Below, one piece after another: positions 12,501 through 24,300 of a stretch of 64,000 nt of DNA; position 1 is the stretch's first letter; the number at the start of each line of letters is the position of its first letter. Source of the DNA: Nematostella vectensis. Lineage: Eukaryota; Cnidaria; Anthozoa; Actiniaria; Edwardsiidae. Under the pieces are notes generated by a model. The model made no database searches and was not told where the DNA came from. It was given only the letters and a program-made list of their open reading frames with translations. The translations under genes were made by a program, and so were the position numbers. The stretch spans positions 6,350,747-6,414,746 of the forward strand of contig NC_064044.1 of the NCBI RefSeq assembly GCF_932526225.1, read 5' to 3'.

Positions 12501-14178
12501 CAGAGAAAAACGACAAGTATGCTCGTGCATGGCGTGCGCAGAACGAAACTCAAAAAATCCGCTGAACATTGGAAAAGATATCCCGTACGAAGCCGTGCGC
12601 AAGGTCTTTAAATTCTTAAAAATTGCGCGTAAACGGATGAAAGTGAGATATAGTCGACAGGGCCAGCTGTACTGCAAGAATGGCTACCTCATTCACATTG
12701 ACAAGGATGGAAGAATCAGCGGTACGACCAGTCACAAGGATCAGTATTGTAAGTAATACAGCAACAGCCGAGTAAGACATACCATGCGTAGCTAGCGCAA
12801 AGGTAAGCCAGTTTGCGCGCCGCGATTTTTCGTTTGTCCTTCTTCCCAGGAGCGCGCGGTCTGTCTATTCCCCCAGCCCCTTTTCGCTTGGTATGCATGC
12901 CCAGTAGGGCAAAGTTACCGCGCTTGATGCGTAGGTATGACTAGTAACAAGGTGTATCATCTACAATGACAGTATACACGTCAGCTCACACCTCGAAAAC
13001 ATGAAAGGACGTGGAGCAGGCACTCAGAACAAAGTCAGTGGCATGTGAATCGCATTTGATGATATCTTGTGATGTTGATTTGGGCTGTACAATTACTAAA
13101 CATTTACATTTAGGTGGCACTATTGTTAATAAAATATTCATTATTTGTATAGCGCATATTAACACATGATAAAATGCGCTTCACGTGTGACTGACTTTAC
13201 CGGTTAACGAAGTTCGGCGAGAGACGTATAGTTTAACGTCTTTTTTTATCCTAAAAGATGAGAGATTCACAATTCCAAATGCAGAAAGCCCGGTCTTGTA
13301 TCTATGAGAAAATCCCAAGTTGACATGACCTAGGTCCGAACCCTGGTCCTCTTGTTTGAGAAAGAAAGTCCGTACACTGAGATGTGGCTTGCTAATAAGA
13401 TCTTTCATTGTTGTAGCCGCTCTCGAGTTCCAGTCCCTCGGTGCCGGAAAAGTTATTATCAAGGGCGTGGTCACTGGACGGTATCTTGCAATTAACGACC
13501 AGGGCTTGTTATATTCCACGGTAAGTTGTCAGATCGGGCTATTTTACTAACAAGTATGATGATGTCTATGATATGATACGATGATAAGTACCCATGAATG
13601 GTCCCTTGAAATTTTGATTTGCTCGCATATGTCCTCACTTATGCACAAACTCTAGATTACGGTCGCTCGCAATTGGCAAAAAATGCAAATTTATCTGATT
13701 GCTCAAAGTATTTTGCTTGTGCTTATCGGAAATGATGATGATTGATAGGTTGTTATTATAATAATTTTGGACAGCTTTATGTCTATAATTATTGTAATGA
13801 TGATCATGATGATGACTCGTAATTAGAACCGACGATGATGACGATGATGATGATTATGGTGATGGTAATGATGATGGCTGACAATGACGATGAATGATGA
13901 TCACAATCCTAACCAGATAGTGTGGTGTGGTATAGAAAAGCTAGTTTATCAGGACATTAACCTTAAAGAACTAAATACCTCCGTATCACATCTTTTTTCA
14001 GGATACTTTCCATAAAGAAGCAATCATGGAAGAAAAACAGGAGGAAAATTTTTACCACTCGTTTAATTCGCATCGATACCGTCAGCCAGGCTGGTACGTG
14101 GCTTTGAGACGTAACGGACAGGTGAAGAAGACCTCGGTGATGCAGAAAGCTGCGCAGTTTCTTGTATTGTACAAATGA
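9526..14178 (+). CDS. Secreted fibroblast growth factor, four coding exons
   Basis: Coding exons: 9526-9540 (tentative), 12313-12748, 13417-13520 and 14002-14178, giving 243 residues. Splice phases agree throughout and all donors are GT. Exon 1 (MESHQ, donor CAG/gtaaaa) joins in phase to a hydrophobic run, IFVLFIASIHAHG, making a plausible signal peptide. Residues 69-72 are REKR, a furin-type site before a Cys-rich stretch (CSCMAC). The FGF beta-trefoil core runs from about residue 115 to the end: RQGQLYCKNGYLIHIDKDG, then VTGRYLAINDQGLLYST, then ENFYHSFNSHRY and GWYVALRRNGQVKK, ending FLVLYK. These match the FGF pattern TGxYLAMNxxGxLY and WYVALxxNGxxK. FGFs are secreted ligands of FGFR tyrosine kinases. 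The furin site suggests a processed propeptide. Family assignment is firm; the subfamily is not assigned and exon 1 is a hypothesis. Confidence 0.88.
10849..10950. mobile_element. Short palindromic MITE in FGF intron 1
   Basis: AACAATTAGACTAC at the left end is answered by GTAGTCTAATTGTT at the right end, about 100 bp apart. The interior shows weaker self-complementarity. It abuts a second palindromic element at 10952. Confidence 0.6.
10952..11131. mobile_element. MITE with about 25-bp inverted termini
   Basis: The left end TAGTATAAATCCACTCACAT pairs with the right end ATGTGAGTAGATTTATACTA. The interior contains a second inverted motif, CTATCTATCGATTAATAGATAG. Non-coding, in FGF intron 1. 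Confidence 0.7.
11143..11357. mobile_element. Diverged copy of MITE family 1
   Basis: The left part (ACCTATTTCAGGTTGTCAGT, then AATGGCGATTGGCAAATTG) matches the 2513-2773 element. The right part carries the inverted counterpart, CGCCATTTGCACTGGCAACC. The copy is degraded, and its short open frame (11172-11360) is not a gene. Confidence 0.6.
11658..11951 (-). mobile_element. tRNA-derived SINE
   Basis: Read on the minus strand, 11951-11881 is a tRNA-like head. It has a box-A-like segment (TGGCCTAGTGTGTTAGCGCG) and a perfect box B, GGTTCGAATCC (11888-11898), flanked by a pairing acceptor-like stem (GCCAGG and CCTGGC). An unrelated body follows to about 11658. This is the RNA polymerase III promoter layout of tRNA-derived SINEs. 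The 3' limit is approximate and no tail could be fixed. It sits in FGF intron 1, antisense. Confidence 0.72.
13728..13905 (+). repeat. GAT/ATG-rich microsatellite in FGF intron 3
   Basis: Imperfect GAT and GATGAT runs interspersed with AATGAT fill this part of the intron between FGF exons 3 and 4. It is simple sequence with no coding meaning. Confidence 0.7.
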
Positions 14179-14493
14179 CGACGGGGTCTATGACTCCAGA
14201 ACTAGAACTGTAGCTATACTGAGGATCCAAGAATTCTCAACGAAGAGCACCATCCCGGAAGCATCGATGAAGAAAGGGGTGGGGTAGAACTATAAGGGGG
14301 GTACCAGTAACGAGGTAATCCTGCCGTTTTCTTCCATACGTCTCTTCTAAATTAGTCCAAAAGGGGGCTGTGAATCTATAACGACTGCAGCATTTGCAGA
14401 GATCAATGGAAAAGGAAGACACGACGTCATGCCACATTTGGCGTCAGAAAAACAGATGGAAACGCGAATCAAGCTTGATTCAAGAAATTCGAA

Positions 14494-14499
14494 AATAAA
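14494..14499 (+). terminator. Candidate FGF polyadenylation signal
   Basis: AATAAA occurs about 315 nt after the FGF stop codon (14176-14178), in an A-rich stretch. No nearer AATAAA was seen. Use as the poly(A) signal is inferred from position and motif only. Confidence 0.4.
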
Positions 14500-14621
14500 A
14501 AAAACAAGCGTCTTTCTTTGTGAATCTCATTATTTCGGGACTCTTAAATTACTTTTGTCTGTTTGGTTAACAGCTTAAGTATTAGCTGATGATAATGGTC
14601 GATCCAATAATCCATAAAAAA

Positions 14622-14812
14622 AGAAAAAAAAAACACTTTGGAGTAAAAAAAAATTAGGTCCATTCACCGAAAATCGAGCTAAAAGATGATAGATCGTCGT
14701 GCTAAATAGTTGTATTTTACAGGATGTATGACAAGTCTATCATCTTTAGCTCGATTTTCGGTGAATGGACCTAATGTTTTTTCACTCCGAAGTGTTTTTC
14801 TCTTTTTTGGGG
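14622..14812. mobile_element. Near-perfect palindromic MITE between FGF and XRCC5
   Basis: Left arm pieces TAGGTCCATTCACCGAAAAT and CGAGCTAAAAGATGATAGA are mirrored by TCTATCATCTTTAGCTCG and ATTTTCGGTGAATGGACCTA on the right. Weaker pairing extends outward (AAACACTTTGGAGT against ACTCCGAAGTGTTT). The central spacer is about 50 bp. It could fold into a long hairpin if transcribed. Confidence 0.8.
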
Positions 14813-15268
14813 AATATTTTTCAGCTAAAGCTTTTTGGCAAGGGTGAAGATTTCGGCACCGCTATTTATAGCGAACGGTACAACACAAAGGTTCCTGAAT
14901 GCACTAGCGCATTTTAATGCTTTTAATACAGGCAATAAACAGGCTCATGGCCCTGCCTTTTATTACGGTTAAGCCAAACACAAAAATCGCTGTGACTTCT
15001 TGTAAATCGGAGTCTACTTGGTGGCCCCATCGCGACCTGGGAGTGCGCGAACTATCTCGATTATTTGGTTATGTTGTCATATATCTGAATAAAAAAAAAT
15101 GCTATACTGAACGACAATGGAAAGCGTCACGCAAAATAAAAATCTATCTTAATGGCTTATACGACGACGATGCGTTCCAAAGTCAACAAATAAAGCCTTC
15201 TGCGCGTTACTGATGAATTGCGTGACATAAATTTTGGCGGGAAAACTACCGTGTCTGATCTTGCCCGA

Positions 15269-15303
15269 TGACGTCATTACACCCAGGATTCAAGATGGCG
15301 GCA
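15269..15303 (+). promoter_or_regulatory. CRE and YY1-like sites at the XRCC5 start
   Basis: TGACGTCA (15269-15276) is a perfect CRE/ATF palindrome 19 nt before the start codon. AAGATGGCGGC (15293-15303), overlapping the ATG, matches the YY1 consensus often found at the 5' ends of housekeeping genes. No TATA box is obvious. The motifs are seen directly; their function is inferred. Confidence 0.5.
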
Positions 15304-18300
15304 AAGGTAAGCTGTTGTTGTGTTGTCTATTAAAAGTGTTTAGCTGGTTTTAATTCTCTTTCATGAACTGTGAAAGTGAAATAGATTTATGGAATGGCAT
15401 CTTTTCCACGCACTTACAATGGTGTAATGGAAACATTCTTTGAAAGTCGTTTAGTCCAAAACCAACACATTCTTTTAGTGTTTTCGAATTTTTAGTTCGA
15501 GAACATTTTCATTCATTCTTTCTGCGAAAAGATATGAAGGAAAGCAGAATTTTTCGTTACTTACGATGCTTGCATTGCATAAGTCGTAATAGTTGCTAAG
15601 AGTTTTTTAATAAAAAGTTATTTTACTTAATGTTAACAATGCTGGTTACAGGCTCAGGCTAGGCTAAGAATAAACAATAAACTGTCAATCGACCCAGCAG
15701 ACGTAGCGCATAAAATAGAATAAATAATATGTGTTTACCTATCTGGTAGGACGCAGTGGCAATTATACTTGACATTGGGCCATCCATGTCCAGTGCGCCC
15801 CCTGGCCATGAAACCTCCCTGGAGCTGTCAATCAAAGCTATCAACATGATCATTCAGCGCAAGGTGGTGTATATATGGGATGTAGATCTCAGTCTACTTG
15901 TACCTGCTAACTTTTCAAATATTTTCAGAGTCTATCTTTTTCCTATGAATCAAAATATGTTTTTTCAAAGGAAGCAGAGGTTCAATTTCCATTGGACCGA
16001 CATGACTGAAAAACATGAAATGGTGCTTCAAATAAAGCCCATTTTACATTTGATAAGACAAATACTAAATTGTTGCAACTTTTTGTAAAGTGCCATTAAA
16101 TTTGAGCTTTATTCCCTGAGCCCATACATAGCACAAGGATGATCGAGGAAAAAATATATTTAAAAGCCCAAATCTGGGTATTTGTCTTTTGAAAATCAGT
16201 CTGGGATACAAGGATCGGATGGCCATTGTAAGAAATTGTGTCTTCTTTCTCTATCTCCAATTGGCATTTCCAGGTTTTTCTATCCGGTCTATTGGACCTC
16301 TGATTTGTCAAAGATGGTCCAATATGTAGAAACTATACCCAAGTTTTCCAAGCCCTTGATAGTCTGCTCATAAACATGCAATCATCCTTTTGCTTAAAAA
16401 GGGTAGTTTATAGAATCTTCAGAACCAATCCTGGGTCTGCCACTGGGTATTACTTGTCTTTGGGTACTCTAGACATATGGAGAGGGGTTCTTTCCTGTTA
16501 GAGTTCCAGGTTCTTTCCTGGAACTCTAAGGTATATTGTTTGATTTATTATACATTTTTTTCCTGGTTTTAGATGTTTGCAAATGCAAAAGATGAATTCT
16601 CACTTATTCTTTTTGGAACTGAAGGTATATACTGCTCAGTGCTTTCTATAAAGAAATGGAGATGTGGGATTACCATTCTTCTGCCATGTTTAAATGATTA
16701 AATTCATTTTTTAGACTGTTTACTTGGGCGCATAAAGGCTGATGTAGACAGCACAATTTAGTTGATGCGACTTGCCCCAAACACTTCCACACTTAACAAC
16801 TCTGCTATGATGCTTGAATACAAAAGCCATAGTGTGTACTTCAGGGCTAGGACATTTCATAGACAGGTCGCATATGGGGGAGAGGGACAGAGGAGGTGTG
16901 TTTTCTGATAAAAATCTGACCATCCCCGATAGAACAAAAAGGAGACAGATTTTTTTTTGCCATTGCAGTATACGTTTATTATCAGATTTGGCTACAATAA
17001 AGTTGGACCTTCTAATTCGCTTATGCTTTATAGTTTTGTCTAAAAGTAGCAAACCAAAAGTAGCGAACCAAAGTACCGAACCAAAAGTGGACTTCTGGAT
17101 GTTGTGTGGGGGGAGGGGGGTGGCTGCGTACCTGACCTGTGATATATTTACCTGTGCACCTTATCTTACAGCCAAATTCGTTGTTGCACGACCTCGGCAA
17201 ATTCAAAATCCTTGTATCGTTTGGGAATAGCAAGTAGTCAGACACAAGCTTTGGGGGCGGTTTGTCTGGTTTTGATTGTGTGGTTTGATTGACCAAGCGC
17301 TATTCCCAAACAAAGAAAGGAATTTTCGATTCTGGGCGGCCACGCAACAACACATTCTAGCCAGTGAAACACATTACCATGGCCATCTAGAAGGATTTCA
17401 GAAAACTATTCAGAGTAGAATTACATTTTTCAGCGATGCTTTGCCTGTTTCGTAATACTTTCTATCTGAATACACAGAGACTTCCAACAGGCTTAATGAA
17501 GAGTGTGGAGGCTATGAGAACATAAGCGTCGTCAAGGATCTTGCCCCCCCTGACCTGGAGATGCTAAGGTTCATTCATGGCGGAATCACACCTGGTAAGT
17601 TGTGCTGTAATGCCCATAGTGGCCAGTGGTGCCTGCGTACCCCATTCTTTGGGTTTCAATATTTTACACCATGTAGAAAATAGGACTTTGCTCTGAACAT
17701 GAAGCAGGTGGACAGTGTGTCGGCAACAATTCCTTCCAACTATAAGACTGTATAGCTTGCCAATCACAGAGCACCACCAGACCGGAATCAGTTGCATCTA
17801 CAGTACCATTTTTACAGTGACACGACTGCACATTGTTATAATTAATTACATACTACATGTTACACAAAATGTAGAAAAAGTGAAATCATACAAGAGGGGG
17901 TTGGGTATTTTTTTTGGTTGGTGAGTTTCTATCATTGCTTCCTTTGGATTCCTGACCGAAATCAGTTTAATCTACAGTACTAAGTACCATTCCTACAGTG
18001 ACATGATTGCACATCATTATAACTAATTACACACTACATGTTACACATAATGTAAAAAAAATTTCAGATCATACAAGAGAATTCAGGGTTGGGTAATTTT
18101 TTGGTTGAAGAGTTTCTATCATTACTTCCTTTGGCTTCCTGTGTTGTTTGCAGTGGTCAGGGGTTTCCCCCCGTATAGTCTTTGTTATCGACTGTAGTTA
18201 TGACTTTATTCATTCTGGTCCACGCTTATATCTACTGTTGTTGTTCTGTTATTAGGGTCTGAAGAAACAGATTGTATCCTTTATCATATCCAGTGATGGG

Positions 18301-21300
18301 CCCATGTCCATAAAAGGGGTCCTGGGGGTCAACCCTGGTCAGTTGAGAAAAATTGTACGGGTAACCACTGAATGTTTTGGATTGACTATTTGAAGTGTTA
18401 AAATAGGCTGATCAAGCTATGAATTTAGCGACTTGTTACATTTGATTGGTAGCCACTTTTTGCCTTATATAAAAGAATAAGTAGAAAAACTTTTCAGACT
18501 TGGTATTCTACCAAAATGTGGATTATTTTTCAGGGCTTTTTACAGATAAAAATAACAACACTGCAATGCATTCTTCGAAGCCTGGTGTGTAACTATGATC
18601 TTATTTTAGAAAAAAGGAGAGGGTGTAAAACAGTTCTAAATGTATTTAAAATTACTTTTATCAGAATATTTTTTTCTTGACTTTATTAAGTCATTGATGC
18701 AGTTGTAGTTGCAATGGACTTACTCAGGGAAAAGACCAGGTAGGGAGTACATACCCATGGACTTACTCAGGGAAAATACCAGGTAGGGAGTACATACCCA
18801 TGGACTTACTCAGGGAAAATACCAGGTAGGGAGTACATACCCATGGACTTACTCAGGGAAAATACCAGGTAGGGAGTACATACCCATGGACTTACTCAGG
18901 AAATATACCAGGTAGGGAGCACATACCCATGGACTTACTCAGGGAAAATACCAGGTAGGGAGCACATACCCATGGACTTACTCAGGGAAAATACCAGGTA
19001 GGGAGCACACACCCATGGACTTACTTAGGGAAAAGACCAGGTATGGTAGTACATACCCACGGACTTACTCAGGGACAAGACCAGGTAGGGAGTACATACC
19101 CATGGACTTACTCAGGAGCAAGACCAGGTAGGGAGCACATACCCATGGACTTACTCAGGGAAAATACCAGGTAGGGAGCACACACCCATGGACTTATTCA
19201 GGGAAAAGACCAGGTAGGGAGCACATACCCATGGACTTACTCAGGGGCAAGACCAGGTAGGGAGCACACACCCATGGACTTACTCAGGGACAAGACCAGG
19301 TAGGGAGCACACACCCATGGACTTACTCAGGGGCAAGACCAGGTAGGGAGCACATACCCATGGACTTACTCAGGGAAAAGACCAGGTAGGGAGCACATAC
19401 CCATGGACTTGCTCAGGGAAAAGACCAGGTAGGGAGCATATACCCATGGACTTACTCAGGGACAAGACCAGGTAAGGAGTGCATACCCATGGACTTACTC
19501 AGGGAAAAGACCAGGTAGGGAGCACATACCCATGGACTTACTCAGGGGCAAGACCAGGTAGGGAGCACATACCCATGGACTTACTCAGGGAAAATACCAG
19601 GTAGGGAGCACATACCCATGGACTTACTCAGGGATAAGACCAGGTAGGGAGCACATACCCATGGACTTACTCAGGGACAAGACCAGGTAGGGAGCACATA
19701 CCCATAGACTAATGCGTAGACTCAAGCTATAAGGCATTTGAGCCCCAGAACGTCTGTGAGAGAGCCTAGTTTTGATATCAGGTCATTAAATAATTATCTC
19801 TTTGTTTGTTTGTTTGTTTGTTTGTTTGCTTGCTTGTTTGTTTGTTTGTTTGCTTGTTTGTTTGTGTGTTTGTCTGTTTGTTTGTTTGTTTTTGAAAAAA
19901 AATTGGAATTCTCTGTTGCTTTCGCAGGGGAAAGAAGTGTGATAAAAAGATCTACTTGTTCACGGATTTGGGTTCACCGTTTGGCAATGACCAGTTGGAT
20001 AAGATTGTCGATGGGCTAATAGAACTAGACGCTCAGTTTGTTCTTGTGTAAGTATATCACTTTTTAACGCCTCATCTGCACGTGCCAATTTCATCACAGG
20101 GGTCCCAGGCTAGTGCGGTATGGTAGTACGTACCCAAGGACTTACTCAGGGACAAGACCAAGTGGGAGTACATACCCATGGATTTACTCAGGGACAAGAC
20201 CAGGTATGGTAGTACATACCCATGGATTTACTTAGGGAAAAGACCAGGTATGGTAGTACATACCCATGGACTTACTCAGGGACAAGACCAGGTAGGGAGC
20301 ACATACCCATGGATTTACTTAGGGACAAGACCAAGTGGGAGTACATACCCATGGACTTACTCAGGGACAAGACCAAGTGGGAGTACATACCCATGGACTT
20401 ACTCAGGGACAAGACCAAGTGGGAGTACATACCCATGGATTTACTTAGGGAAAAGACCAGGTATGGTAGCACATACCCATGGACTTACTCAGGGACAAGA
20501 CCAAGTGGGAGTACATACCCATGGATTTACTTAGGGAAAAGACCAAGTGGGAGTACATACCCATGGATTTACTTAGGGACAAGACCAGGTATGGTAGTAC
20601 ATACCCATGGACTTACTCAGGGACAATACCAGGTAGGGAGTACATACCCATGGACTTACTTAGGGACAAGACCAGGTAGGGAGTACATACACGTGGACTT
20701 ATCTGCACGTGCCAATTTTATCACAGAGGTCCCAGGCTAGTGTGTAGCCAAGGAGTGATTCTGTGCACAATTAAAATCGGAAAATTCAGAAAATTTGAGA
20801 GTCTATAAAATTAGTCTATAATCTGAGTGTGGATATTTTTACAAAGCTAGAAATGAAATTAATTTTTCAACTGCTTTTTGGAAGGGGGTCATTATCAGGC
20901 TAAGCTGTCGTTTTGAGAGACTTCGAGATTTGGCGATCTTTCGGGGACCATTCGTTTACAGTGTACAAGGAGAAGAAGGGACTCTTTCTTAGATGAGCCC
21001 GTTTAAAGGCGTATTTTTCACGACCATGTCAAGATCTCCTGGAAAGTGACTTGGAATTTCGCGCTCTTCTGCTTTAGTCTCGTTGTTTAATTGTGCTGCC
21101 TTCTAACGGCAAAGCAAGGTCTCTGGTAAAGCGACTGAAAATTCTGCACTCTTTAAATGAGACCAAGGAAACCTGCTTTACTCTGCGGTTTGCTGAGGTG
21201 TTTTCTTGCGACATTACCTGTTTAGAAGCTTCTGGAAATTCAGCACTTCTTCAAGATAAAAAGAACGGTCTACCTAAGACTGCCCTTTGTTGGGGTGTCT

Positions 21301-24300
21301 CCTTACGACATCGTAATATCTCCCGAAAAGCGGCCCGAAACTTGGCACTTTTCCAAAAAATTACCAAAGGGTTCAGCCAACAATTTGTGAAAATGCAAGT
21401 CCAAATAAAAGCGGTGCTATCATATGGCGATTCCGAGAAGACTTTTCTAGCTATGAGCCCAGATAGAGCGTGGGTTGCAACCCACATAAACGTGACGCCA
21501 ACAAACCACAAACGAACGTTCTTGAAGTTGCTACCCGTAGTTTCCGACCACCCTAGCCTTCGATGCTCAATGGCTATCTGGCGCTGGTGCTGCCGGCTTT
21601 TTCTTGTCACCACGAAACAACAGAAGACAGAGACACATACACATGCCAAGTACAGTGCGGAAAGCACATTTATGTAAACGCTAGTCCAGCTTTCGACATA
21701 GAATATTGTACTCGTGATAGTGGCTACGACCCAGGATGTTGTGACAGACAGTGTCACGCGCTCTTTCGTGACAATACTCGGGTAACGCAACGGTCGTGTT
21801 ATGGCGATATACCTTTCTATGTTGATAAGCATGACGTGCAGTAACGAGGTCCCGTAGAAGGTTCTTATCACTGAGAACGTCAGCTCCTCCATCACGCACC
21901 GTGTCACGCTTGTCATGCCGTACATGAGCGTGACACACACGAAAAGTGGTTGTGCCACCAGACCACAAAGACCATCGGCCACCGCGAGCCATCCGACGAG
22001 AGTGTTCGATGTACTGCGCATGTGCGGGTACCTTAGCAACGCCAGAATGACAAGAGCGTTTGCGAACACTGTAAAAGGAATGCTAACGGTGTTGACAATT
22101 ACCGCTGTCCAGATAATCCCTGATGTCGGGCTCGCTTGGTAAGCGGAACCGAATGTCAGAGCTTGATGACGTAACGTGAAGCATAAAAACGAGGGCTGCT
22201 GGCTGGAACTGAATTTGCTGCTATTTAACATCATGCATGAAATATACCTTCAGGGATGGTGTTTAATCTGATTTAAACAGTTTCGTTGGCCTTATCATAC
22301 ATGTTTTGGGTTAATTCTTTGCTTTGAAGCTTTTAATGCTATCCAGTTTGATTTTACAATGTTTCGTTAGTGTTCCGATAGCTGGCATTTTTGTGCTGGA
22401 TATTTTTTCGTGGGAGTCCGGTTCATTGCAATCAAATTTTGGGTTTTACCGTCGATGAAGTCGGGTGGAATAACCGAATATTTGGCTTCCTTCTTAATCT
22501 TTCTTTTTTTTTTTTCCGAGCCTTGATCGGTGTAAATCATCCAATGAAAAAAGAACGCCTTAGTCCTATGTTCGTCAGCTCTCTCTTCTCTCTCCTCGAA
22601 TTCCTACTAAAAGTAAATAAATATAAGAACACATATTGGACATTAAAGGCATATTACCAAAAACTACCTAATCACATTTTAACTTAACAACAGGAGCACA
22701 AAAATAGCAAGCATTGAACACTTCCCGTGAATTTCACAGGGTTTAAGAGAAGGTCAACGGAGCGAAGTGAAGACAGTAACCGCAACAATACATAAATGAA
22801 TGAGGGACGCATGACAAAATGTTTAGCTTGCATAATGTACAAAAGTAAAATTATTAGACTTTTTGATACTGAGTGGTGACGTATTCTTGTTAATCTGCCC
22901 TGGAAAAGTCTTATTTAAACGGCAGAGTCGACAGTTTGGCAGGTGTATCATGTTGATTATGAAATATCGAAAACGAATTTTACATCTTTTTTAACCTAAT
23001 ATTCACAGGGGCCGTATCCAGGATTTTAAAATGGGGGGTGGGGTGGGAATGGCCAGATAGACGGCTTAATGTTTAACTGATCCAGTGGTTCTTGGTAAGT
23101 CTTACAGATTTATCAATACTGTATTGGATTTATCACGTCAGCAAAGTAGGCACCGCAGGCGAAAGCACACGGACAGTACCTCCCGTCCCTTGTTTTTTTT
23201 ACCCCAAAAAGGGAGGTGGATAACCAACCAATCCACCCCCCCCCCCCCCTTCCCCTGTATCCGCCCTGTGGTTAAGCTATGTTGACCGGGCTTTGGTCAA
23301 CGGTGCTACTCTGTTTTTTACTCTGTTTTTTTTTTCCAATTATTATGGGTTAGAATAATAAATAATAACATAAAGAGAATGATCAGGCCATCAAAGAGCT
23401 AGGGCCACCAGAAAATAAGACTATTTGTTTGTCATTATAGCCCTGTCGTCGATACACAGATTTTGTTATCCTCACAACCTTTTTCGCATGCTTTCTCCAG
23501 GTTATGGTACATTTTTTATACTTTTCCATCGAGAAAAAAACGCGAAGCTATTATAACATTTGACTGAGTTTTCTTTTTCAAAATAATGTGAATTTTGCAG
23601 ATTGTTTCGTACCTTTTAGAGTTTCGAATTGTCTTCAAAGTGAGTGTTGATCGTTCTGGATAGTGACTGCTCGTTGTCACGGCTAGACTCTCTTTCACTA
23701 GGTTAAAAGAATGAACAAGTGTTCTGAATAGCAGCTGTACATAACGCTAAAAAATAAGACTTTCTTTATAACTTAAATTGTTATTTTCCTCTAAAAGCCG
23801 CTAGTTGAGGAAAAGACTACATGTAGTGATTAAACAAAAGTTTGATTCGGATGCAATCAAGCGCTTTGGTTTAACTAAAAACGAAGAAATTAAATGAACA
23901 GACAAGGCGAATACTCGCTAGAGTATTTTTGGTAAATTTTTTTTATAAAATCAATAATGATGAAAATGTGATCTCTCATCCTCTAGCAAAAACAAAAAAT
24001 GTGGGAACAATAATTTTTTACTACATCCCTACTTTTAAAATATTATAGATGATTTTATAGCCCTCGTGTGTTTTCCTGTTGAGAAGGCTTTTAGTTTAAA
24101 AGGTCTCAACCTGGTAAACCAATAACAGGCCGCTGTTTTTATTATGAGCTGGACACTTAAAGCAGAGATAAGCCTGCTGTTTGTGAGGTAATCAGATGGT
24201 ATCGTTTACTTCTAAATGGGTACTACTCGCACACTTAAATATTGTGTAAAAATATTTTTATGACAGAAATATGACTTACATCAACTCTAATAAACGGAAA

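Noticed and set aside
20178-20740. 118- and 172-codon open frames with THGLTQG / YPWTYLG motifs
   Set aside because: These are frames read through the 43/44-bp array. No start context or domain; they are inside XRCC5 intron 6.
18714-20742. CRISPR-like regular repeats
   Set aside because: Units are contiguous with no unique spacers, contain XRCC5 exon sequence, and the genome is eukaryotic. They are minisatellites.
21093-22142. Plus-strand frames up to 194 codons opposite the GPCR
   Set aside because: Antisense shadows of a clear seven-helix receptor on the minus strand.
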